A stretch of DNA of 64,000 bases from PALG01 sp964495885 (GTDB lineage Bacteria; Bacteroidota; Bacteroidia; Flavobacteriales; Flavobacteriaceae), in NCBI GenBank assembly GCA_964495885.1, contig CAZBWO010000017.1:13994-77993 (forward strand), read 5' to 3'. A program made the position numbers and the translations under genes. Below are positions 53,650 to 62,100 of the stretch, piece after piece; position 1 is the first letter of the stretch, and each line of letters begins with the position of its first letter. The notes below the pieces were generated by a model. That model was not told the origin of the DNA. It ran no database searches and saw nothing but the letters and a program-made list of their open reading frames with translations.

Positions 53650-54741
53650 TTATTGTTTGATCACAGTTTGTACTTGTTGTCCTGCTTCGGTTTGTACAGT
53701 TACAAAATAGGCGCCAGATGGTAGGTCCCCCATATTAATCTCTTGCTTGGCACCAAAACCTTCTAGGGTCATAACAGTTTGCCCAAGGGCATTATGTATG
53801 GTTATTTGCTCAATGGGAGCATTTGCCTGTACGGTTCCTATCTCCTGTACCGGATTCGGATAAATGCTTACTTTGGAAGCTGCAGCTACATCTTCGGTAC
53901 CTAATGAAGGATCAAAGATAATCAAATCATATTCTGAATCTGCTGGAAAGGCAGAGGTGTCTTCCGTATAGATAGACCAATTGGTTCCCGTATACCAAAC
54001 CCCCAATACCTTGTCTACAATAACGTTGGCAGAACTTGGGTCTTCCCCCCAGTTGTGCATAAAGACAAATCGGGCATCTGGATTACCATTAAGAACAGGA
54101 TGGTCAATAATGGTGACGTTACCGGAAATGGTAGCTGCCGTAGCCACATGGCGGTAACGATGGGTTAAATCTCCACCGTTCACGGCTACCATAAATGCAT
54201 CGTCAATTTCTATGGCAGAACCGTCTTCGGTAAAGACATTCCAATTAGCACCATCATACCAAGTACCATAGTTAAAATCGTTTCTGGAAGAATTAGGATT
54301 GTAATAGGTAGTGATCACTACTTGGGCTTCTGGATCCCCGTTTAAGTCTGGATGGTCCAACACGGTATAGGAAGTACTGCTTCCTTGGTTGGCCAATGTA
54401 GCAATATGCTCAAAGATTTCATTGTTCTGCTCCACATATACAAAGTAGGAGGAACCATTTATAATATTGCTAGCATCTTCATTATACACTCCCCATTTTT
54501 GTTCCGTACTATCATAAAACAAACCCGTACGGTGGGTATTGTAAACCCCGGCACTTCCTGGTGGGTTCCATACGTGCGAAACCACCAATTGGGCAGATGG
54601 GTTGTTGTTTAGCATGGGATGATCTATATATGATAGATCTGCACTGGTATTAGCGGGGGTAACCGTGTGTACAAAGGTAGCATCCTGTGCTACTCCTGTA
54701 AGGGTCATTAATAATAATAATAAGGTAAAGGTTGTTTTCAT
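53650..54741 (-). CDS. T9SS-sorted protein with three repeats
   Basis: 363 residues, exported. After the signal peptide (about 1-19) come three repeats of ~85 residues (about 23-108, 109-193, 194-272), each with a DHPxLNxxPxA block, an xWNP or related aromatic segment and WxVYxED. They match the repeat type found in Bacteroidota surface proteins, of unknown binding activity. The last ~75 residues (VSIYPNPVQE...GAYFVTVQTEAGQQVQTVIKQ) are a type A T9SS sorting domain, so the protein is exported by the type IX system and released or attached at the surface. Confidence 0.9.
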   Translation of the reverse strand: MKTTFTLLLLLMTLTGVAQDATFVHTVTPANTSADLSYIDHPMLNNNPSAQLVVSHVWNPPGSAGVYNTHRTGLFYDSTEQKWGVYNEDASNIINGSSYFVYVEQNNEIFEHIATLANQGSSTSYTVLDHPDLNGDPEAQVVITTYYNPNSSRNDFNYGTWYDGANWNVFTEDGSAIEIDDAFMVAVNGGDLTHRYRHVATAATISGNVTIIDHPVLNGNPDARFVFMHNWGEDPSSANVIVDKVLGVWYTGTNWSIYTEDTSAFPADSEYDLIIFDPSLGTEDVAAASKVSIYPNPVQEIGTVQANAPIEQITIHNALGQTVMTLEGFGAKQEINMGDLPSGAYFVTVQTEAGQQVQTVIKQ

Positions 54742-54902
54742 AATATCTTCATTTTAAGATTTTTACAACACAAATGTAATGGATGTGTGTGTAGTACACA
54801 ACAATGTTTTGCTGTTTTTTGTTCGGGAAAAACCCCCTTTTTAAGGTGAAGGAACCATGTCTAGACGGTCAAAAACACCCCTCAAAAACAGGAAAAACCC
54901 CC

Positions 54903-54933
54903 TTTCAAAAAGAGAGGCTAAGGAGTATCTTTG
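54903..54933 (+). promoter_or_regulatory. Possible promoter of the thermonuclease gene
   Basis: TATCTTTG at 54926-54933 fits TAnnTTTG, and TTTC at 54903-54906 lies 19 bp upstream as an imperfect TTTG box. The ATG at 54949 is 15 bp after the -7 element. Confidence 0.4.
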
Positions 54934-54948
54934 GGTAAATTAGGAAGT

Positions 54949-55275
54949 ATGTATCACTACAAGGCAAATATCATCGATGTATACGATGGCGATACCGTAA
55001 CAGCCGTGGTAGATTTGGGGTTCCTACATTATCAGGAAATGAAGCTGCGGCTATACGGTATTGATACCCCAGAACTTCGGGGGGAAGAACGTGAGGCCGG
55101 ACTTATAGTTCGGGATATCCTTCGCGGACTCATCCTTAACAAGGAAGTGGAAATCCATACCTATAAAGACAAGCAAGGAAAGTACGGCCGTTACTTGGCC
55201 ACGATTGTCCTGGATGGAATTAACATCAACCAGTGGCTACTGGATGAAGGCCATGCCCAGGAGTATCTATTATAA
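54949..55275 (+). CDS. Thermonuclease-like (SNase) protein
   Basis: 108 residues with the OB-fold nuclease pattern VYDGDTVTAVVDLGFLHYQEMKLRLYGIDTPELRG...IHTYKDKQGKYGRYLA, with the catalytic-type Asp, Arg and Glu residues of the Staphylococcus nuclease family (RLYGIDTPELR, GKYGRYLA). No signal peptide is present, so it may be cytoplasmic. The ATG at 54949 was preferred over a TTG at 54931 that overlaps the -7 box. It converges end to end with the next gene. Confidence 0.88.
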   Translation: MYHYKANIIDVYDGDTVTAVVDLGFLHYQEMKLRLYGIDTPELRGEEREAGLIVRDILRGLILNKEVEIHTYKDKQGKYGRYLATIVLDGININQWLLDEGHAQEYLL

Positions 55276-56019
55276 TCATACGTTTATTGCAAGTAAGGCC
55301 ATCGCTTGGGAGTCCTGCAATGGCACCAATTCTCCGCCGTGGGTTTCCATATAACGCAACTTTACAAACAGATGTTTTACCCCTTCCTGCGCAGGTACTT
55401 CAAAGGGCAAGGAAAGGACTTCATCTGTAAAATCTCGTGGAAATAACACAGGATCTTCCAATCTTAATTGATAATCAAAAGTATCAAAATCAAACGCCAA
55501 TACCCCATACTCCAATTGAAGGTGCGTGGCATTTGTTGGGAAAGGTACCCGCTGGCTTTTTAAAGAAGTAATGGTAAGGGTAGCAGCACTCCAATCTACT
55601 TCCCATGTCCCCCCAAGATGGTCCTTCGGGTGCTCATCCAAGGTAAAGGGAAAATCCATCAGCTTTTGCTGACCCTCCACGGAAATAATCCCTCCTTGTA
55701 TCCTTCGTTTTCCACGAGGTTTTTCAGTATCCAAATCCTTGATATGTGTAAACGTACGCACCAGCCTTCTGTAAAGATATTTGTCTGGCAAGGAATGCAA
55801 GAGGTCATGAATTGCAAACCGAAAAGCCTTATTGGCCTTGCTGCAAAACCCAAACTCGGTATAGTTTTCCCGTACCCGTACCATGTTGGGATCGTTCTTA
55901 ATCCGCTCCCCATTAAAACCGCCTCCAGCCTTTCTAATAATGTACTTTCCATCGGCATAATAACCGTTTAATTCACCTACGGTACCCGTAAACTTGATAA
56001 CACTTTTCTGTATACCCAT
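55276..56019 (-). CDS. Conserved-type hypothetical protein
   Basis: 247 residues, family not recognised, no signal peptide. The N-terminus (MGIQKSVIKFTGTVGELNGYYADGKYIIRKAGGG) and a region resembling structural phage or prophage-free proteins of Flavobacteriia (FCSKANKAFRFAIHDLL) suggest an alpha/beta cytoplasmic protein. The C-terminal half is rich in beta-strand segments with aromatic residues (LEYGVLAFDFDTFDYQLRL). Position and neighbours give no functional hint. Convergent with the thermonuclease gene. Confidence 0.65.
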   Translation of the reverse strand: MGIQKSVIKFTGTVGELNGYYADGKYIIRKAGGGFNGERIKNDPNMVRVRENYTEFGFCSKANKAFRFAIHDLLHSLPDKYLYRRLVRTFTHIKDLDTEKPRGKRRIQGGIISVEGQQKLMDFPFTLDEHPKDHLGGTWEVDWSAATLTITSLKSQRVPFPTNATHLQLEYGVLAFDFDTFDYQLRLEDPVLFPRDFTDEVLSLPFEVPAQEGVKHLFVKLRYMETHGGELVPLQDSQAMALLAINV

Positions 56020-56047
56020 GATTGTTACTGTTTTATACCTAAACGGA

Positions 56048-56122
56048 AAATAGTTAGTTTTAGTATAACTATAGTATAATTACAATATACCTATAGTATA
56101 GCTATAGTATTAAAACTATTTC
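56048..56122. repeat. AT-rich imperfect inverted repeat of TATAGTATA units
   Basis: The gap 56020-56338 (319 bp) holds no gene. Within it, TATAGTATA-type units form an imperfect inverted repeat: AAATAG...TATAACTATAGTATA on the left and the near-reverse complement on the right, about 30-bp arms around a short centre. It could be an operator, a hairpin or a small repeat family. Confidence 0.6.
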
Positions 56123-56338
56123 AATTATACTAGTAAAGGAACAATAGCACGATAGGGAAATCATCACTTTCGGCACACAATAGAGGGAATATCCCAAACA
56201 GCATCAAAACCAATTTGGCAATCCTAGGTCCAAACCTCCAAAGTGTTTTCTGGGGTCACCGGGCTTTTATGGAATTTGGCTAGGGTAATAAAGGTCCACA
56301 CATGCAATTTTATGTATATTAGTAAGTCAAAAATCTGC

Positions 56339-58369
56339 ATGAAGTACAGGGTCTTTTTAATGGCTTTTTTCTGCATTCCTGTGTTAATGGCACAAGAGAA
56401 GGAAGGGGATGCCATTTCCCAACAATTGCTCGAAAAGATTACCCATTCCGAAAAGGCCGAAAAACTAACCTGGTTAGATAGCCTTGCTAGCTATTCCTAT
56501 AGGAATAACCTGCTTTCCAATGATTCCATCTTTACCGAAACCATTGTGCTGGCCGTAAGCCTGGATTCCATAGAACTGGCGGGGCGACAATTGTCAAATC
56601 AAATAAACTTTTTAAACAATTACGTCGGAAAATTCGATGCATCAATTGCCTTGCATGAAAAGCACCAAGCCTGGATAGATCGAATCAAAAATCCCGGCAC
56701 TCGCGCTTCTATATTGATAAATTTCGGGGATGCCCATTACTATATGCATCAATACCAAAAATCCATAGACTATTACAATGAGGTTGAAGAGCTTGCTACA
56801 AAACATGATTTGGCACATTATGTGGCATTGTCCACACTTTACCGTGGGGAGTCCTATAGTTTTAATGGGAACTTCGTGGAAAGCTCCAAGGATTACCAAG
56901 AAGCAATACACTTGTTTGAACAATTAAACGATACCACCAACTTAATGAGCGCCCAGTCATCCTTGGCTACACTGTACGCACAAAATGGGTTTTTTTCCGA
57001 AGCCAAGGCCATCCGGGATGAGACCATAGAACTTGCAAAGGAAATAGGCCAATTAGATCATTTAATCCCTATATACTACAACAACGCTACCGATGCAAGG
57101 AAAGAAGGGAAATATCAAGAATGGATAGACAACCTGCTTTTAAGCAATCAATATGTAGAGCAATATGAAAAAGCAGGCTACGTAAAGCCCATCATCCTCT
57201 CTACCTTGGTGGAAGCCTATGCCACCGTGAAGGACCTACTCAACGCAGAGGCTACATTTCAAAAGCTTAGGGAACTGTATGTAAAGGAAAGCCTGTCCCT
57301 TGATGACGTAAGATTCCTGAATGCCCAAAAATACCTGACACTTGCCAAGGGTCAAAATGAAAAGGCCATTACCTTGGGGCAACAGCATCTGTGGAAATTG
57401 CGGGAAGGCGAAAATTTTGAGGATATCATGAATGCAGAAAAGTTCTTGTCCAACGTATATGAACTTGCTGGGAAGCCCCAAAAAGCCTACCCGCATTACA
57501 AAGCTTTTGCAAACATCCGTGATTCGGTGATGAATGTCCAGAAAATAAATACCCTCAGTTATTACCAAACCCTCTATGAAACCGAAAAAAGGGATGCTAA
57601 GATTTTGGTGCAGGAAAATGAAATTGCCCTCTTGGATGCCGAAAATAGAATAAAAAAACAATGGATGTGGTTAGGGGGAATAGGTTTGGTGTTCCTTTTT
57701 GGAGCCATTCTATTGATACGTTCCCGAAACCAAGCCCGTAAAGACAAGCAAACCCAAGAGCATTTCTCCCAACAGCTAATACAATCACAGGAAGAACAGC
57801 AAACCAGGGTTTCAAGGGAACTTCATGACAGCGTTGGACAAAAGTTGATGCTATTAACCAAAAAAACAAAATCTACAGGGAATGCAGACCTAGAATTACT
57901 GGCAGCCAATACCTTAGAGGAACTTAGAACAATCTCCAGGGGTTTACACCCTTCCATCATTGAAAAGCTGGGCGTCACCTCGGCCATCAATAATTTAATC
58001 CGGGAAGTAGATGCCAATTCAGACGTTTTTTTCACGGTGGAACTGGACAACATAGATGAATTTGTAAATAACGAAGAAGGCCTGCACATGTACCGTATTT
58101 TACAGGAACTCCTCAATAATATGGTAAAACATGCGAAAAGCAAATCGGTGTACATTGCACTTTCGGTAATAGAAGGGACCATCCAATTACGGGTAGAGGA
58201 AACAGGATGGTACAAAGACAATACCGCTGTAGCAAAGACAAAAGGCAAAAGCCTAGGGATGAAAACCATGCAGGAACGTTCCAAAATAATCAACGGACAA
58301 TTAGTCTTTGAAACCACCGAAAAGAAGTGGGTCACAGAACTTATAATTCCTAAACAACATGTTGGATAA
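56339..58369 (+). CDS. TPR-containing histidine kinase (NarL/LuxR-type partner)
   Basis: 676 residues with a signal peptide (MKYRVFLMAFF...LMAQ) and a long TPR-like periplasmic region (about 25-430; e.g. AHYVALSTLYRGESYSFNGNF). A TM helix follows at about 441-463, then a HisKA_3 domain with His496 in SRELHDSVGQK, and an ATPase domain. The N-box ELLNNMVKHAKS and G2 GKSLGMKTMQERSKI are normal, but the G1 box (VEETGWYKDN) departs from the usual DxGxG. The response regulator gene overlaps it by 11 bp, so the pair is co-transcribed. Confidence 0.9.
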   Translation: MKYRVFLMAFFCIPVLMAQEKEGDAISQQLLEKITHSEKAEKLTWLDSLASYSYRNNLLSNDSIFTETIVLAVSLDSIELAGRQLSNQINFLNNYVGKFDASIALHEKHQAWIDRIKNPGTRASILINFGDAHYYMHQYQKSIDYYNEVEELATKHDLAHYVALSTLYRGESYSFNGNFVESSKDYQEAIHLFEQLNDTTNLMSAQSSLATLYAQNGFFSEAKAIRDETIELAKEIGQLDHLIPIYYNNATDARKEGKYQEWIDNLLLSNQYVEQYEKAGYVKPIILSTLVEAYATVKDLLNAEATFQKLRELYVKESLSLDDVRFLNAQKYLTLAKGQNEKAITLGQQHLWKLREGENFEDIMNAEKFLSNVYELAGKPQKAYPHYKAFANIRDSVMNVQKINTLSYYQTLYETEKRDAKILVQENEIALLDAENRIKKQWMWLGGIGLVFLFGAILLIRSRNQARKDKQTQEHFSQQLIQSQEEQQTRVSRELHDSVGQKLMLLTKKTKSTGNADLELLAANTLEELRTISRGLHPSIIEKLGVTSAINNLIREVDANSDVFFTVELDNIDEFVNNEEGLHMYRILQELLNNMVKHAKSKSVYIALSVIEGTIQLRVEETGWYKDNTAVAKTKGKSLGMKTMQERSKIINGQLVFETTEKKWVTELIIPKQHVG

Positions 58370-59012
58370 AGCAAACATAAGCATTGTGGTTGCAGATGAT
58401 CACCCTATCCTCCTGAAAGGATTGTACAATGAACTTCTGGCAAATGGGTATTCCATGGTAGGCATGGCCAAACATGGTATGGAAGCCTTGGAGTTAATTA
58501 TCAAACACGAACCAACCATTGCATTGCTGGATATAGATATGCCACACCTCACGGGATTGGAAGTAATACGTATGGCAAAAGCCAAAGACATCCAAACACA
58601 TTTCATCATTTTATCATTTCTCAAGGATGAAGGCTATATCACACAGGCAAAGGCATTGCAGATAAGTGGTTATTTACTGAAAGAGGATTCCGCTGAAACA
58701 GTTTATGAGTGTATCGAAAAAGTGATGGAAGGCAAAACTTTTTTTAGTCCTTCCTTTGAAATGCACAACCTTAGCCAAGCATCATGGGAAATACAAAAAT
58801 TAAAAAAACTTACCCCTTCAGAACTTACGATTGTTAAACTGGTTTCTCAAGAAAAAAACAACGCTACCATTGCAGACGAACTCTACATATCTGTCCGCAC
58901 CGTAGAAAAACATCGAAGCAATATCATTGCTAAACTAGACTTAGATAATGCCCCCAACTCACTCACCATCTGGGCGGTACAAAACAAATCACTTATAAAA
59001 GACCTTTCCTAA
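58359..59012 (+). CDS. NarL-family response regulator
   Basis: 217 residues: a receiver domain (1-~120) with the acidic pair near the start (ADDHPILL), phosphoacceptor Asp58 in ALLDIDMPHLTG and Lys in YLLKEDS, then a LuxR-type HTH (about 150-217; KLTPSELTIVKLVSQ...ISVRTVEKHRSNIIAKLDL). It is the output of the kinase above. Adjacent to the large repeat protein, which may be a target. Confidence 0.94.
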   Translation: MLDKANISIVVADDHPILLKGLYNELLANGYSMVGMAKHGMEALELIIKHEPTIALLDIDMPHLTGLEVIRMAKAKDIQTHFIILSFLKDEGYITQAKALQISGYLLKEDSAETVYECIEKVMEGKTFFSPSFEMHNLSQASWEIQKLKKLTPSELTIVKLVSQEKNNATIADELYISVRTVEKHRSNIIAKLDLDNAPNSLTIWAVQNKSLIKDLS

Positions 59013-59115
59013 GCAAGATTTCTACGTAGTACCACGTAGTATTCAGGTAGCTTTTCGTATTTACTGGAGTCGTACGATAGGTTAATTTGCAGGTTGTTAA
59101 TTAACTTATCCAATC

Positions 59116-62100
59116 ATGAAAAAACGAATACCTATTCTCATGTTCATTCTAATGATTTTCATCGGAATGACCCAATCCTTTAGTCAAACGACCTACATCG
59201 TAGACACAACGAGCGATGCCGTAGCTGTAGACGGTTTTATCAGTATACGTGAAGCAATACTGGCGGCCAACACGAATATTGCAGTAAATGAAGCCCCTGC
59301 CGGAACTTCGGGTCTAGACATTATCAATTTTGACCCAGCCCTCTCGGGAACATCCATTCTGCTCACTTCAGGGAACCTGCAAGTACAGGAAAACATTGAC
59401 ATCAATGGGTTGGGGGCAGACCTATTGGAAATAGATGGGAATGGAGGGTCCATCTTTTCATTTAGTGGTGCTGGCTCTTCAAAAACATTTAACGTGATAG
59501 ACATTACTTTAACCAATGCGGTGAATGTCCTTAACCTGGCTGGAAGTGGGGATGACACCCTAAACGTAAGCGGTATAATAGCACGTAACAATGCCGATCC
59601 CAATTCTGCCGGTAGTGTAATGGTAGGGAGTTTCTGTACCATAAACATCACAAATTCTGCTTTTGTGGAAAATAACCACAGTATCGTGCTAGACCTTAGT
59701 ACAGCCAATGCAAACATTGTCAATACAACCTTTAGCAACAATCAAAATCATGCAATCTCCATATTTCCAGGGGGTGGATTTTCAGGAAATACCACAACAA
59801 TAAGTATTACCAATGTAACCTTTGCAGATAATGGAGGTGGTGGTGTTACTTCAAGAGCAATCCCTTCGGGAACCACCCTAGCGATTAATTATCAAAATTC
59901 AATTTTCAACAACCATGGAAATGGGAGCTTCAATGCAGCCGGAACGATTTCAGGATCCCTTGTAATTACTTCCCAAAATCATAATATTTTAGATGATACC
60001 CCAATGGGCAATGTAGCGCATACAGCTTCGGGGAACGACCAACGGAATACCAATGCTTTGTTGGGTACCCTGGAAATGAATAATGGTACCTATGTGCGTC
60101 CTTTACTGGAAGGAAGCCCAGCTATAGATACAGGAAATGATGTAACAGCTCCACTTGTAGACCAGCGGGGCCTTCCACGTAGCGATGGTGACAATGATGG
60201 AACCACAACCTCAGACGTGGGGGCTTTTGAAAGTAGTCCTGCCATTATAAACCTATCAGCAGTAGATAATGTTACCTTATTGTATGACAGCAGTAGCGAC
60301 CAAGTACGGGTCGTGGAAACAGGAAATACAGCTAATATCCTTTATGCCCTTGACAAAGACAATATAGATGGTCAGGTTTTTGTAAATGGGGATGGCGATA
60401 ACAATGCACTTACAGTGGAAGATTCATTTCTTGGTTTAGGAATGGAAGTCACCTATGAAGGGGCCGGGGAAACGGCTACACCTGGCGATGTTCTAATCGT
60501 TTCGGGAGGTATTTTTACCACGGTAACCAGTACCTATGCCAATGCCAATGATGGTACATTGAACTTTGACGGCTCTACCATAACCTATACAGGATTGGAA
60601 CCAATAGATATGTCTGGGAGTACAGTGGCAGATCTTGTCCTTAATCTTCCAAATACCGCAAATACAGATGTCGTCCTGCAAAATAGTGCAACAGCAGGGC
60701 AATCAGAAATTACGGGGACTACTTTTGAAAACACCATTTTCTCAAACCCTACCAATTCTTTAACTATCAACGGTGGAACCGCACAAGATTTGATTAGCAT
60801 AGAAGGCCTCGATGCCGCATTTGATGCAGACCTTACCATAAATGCTGCAACCAATGATCAAGTTGAATTTCAGAATAACCCAACAGCTATTGGTAGCGGG
60901 AACTTAAATATAACTTCAGAATCGCTGCTTGTAAATGCCAATATCTCTACTACGGGAGCAATTACAACCAATACCAACAACAATACCTATATTTTAAACA
61001 ATGCGGTCATACAATCTTCAGATGGGGATATTTCCATGACCGCTGGTTTGGCTCCGGTAGCCGGGGTTAATTTTGATGGAATTAGATTGAATAGTGGCGT
61101 GGTCCAAACTACAGGATCTGGAAACATTATGCTAAATGGAACTGGTGGAAATGACGGGTCAACTTCTGGAACCGTTGGAATCGAAATGCGCAATTCGGGA
61201 ACCGTACAAGCCTTGGGAACAGGCGCTATCAGTATGACGGGGGTAGCCCCTAGTAGTGGGGTTAATCAAATTATGGGGATTGATTGCCGATCCTCTAGTG
61301 TAATTGCCTCCACAACAGGAGGAATTACCCTAAATGGTACCGGAGCTGGTTCAGGAAATACGGGCGCAGGAATTTATATAGCCGATGCCACTACGGTTAC
61401 ATCCACATCCGGGGACATTACTTTCTCGGGGAATGGATCCGTAGATAACGATTCAGGAAGTTATGGGATTCGAATCAACTCTACCAACACCTTAGTACAA
61501 ACAGTTGATGGAACTATCCAAATGAACGGGGTTGCTGGAGGAAATGCTGCCAGTACAGGGAATTTTCATACTGGGGTTCTAATCTTTACGGCAGCAGTAG
61601 TGGAAGCAACCGGCACGGGTAATATAAACATAATGGGGCAAGGAGGAACTACTACTACTGGAACTAGCTCTAGGGGAATTGATATTGAGAGCGCAGATAC
61701 CTTTATAAGAGTAAATGGTGGAAACTTAACCCTCAACGGCATAGGGGGAAGTGGCGATGCACAAAGTTTTGGGGTACTGTTTTTAAACGGCCCCGTGGTA
61801 GAAGACCTTGGCGCTGGTACCATCTCTGTTACTGGATCAGGTGGGACTGGACTCTCAGCCTTTAACCCAGGTATAATTATGTCGGGCAGTAATGGTATTT
61901 TGTCCAATGGAGGGGATATTATTATGAATGGAACAGGAGGAACTTCTCCTGGGAATAGTGAATATGGAATCCGTATGGATAATTCTACCGTCTCCACCGT
62001 TGGAAACGGAACCATTACAGCCAATGGAAACGGTGGTATTGGTGCCGGTATTAATATTGGATTTTTCTTTGTTAATAATTCCATTTTTTCTGCCGAAAAT

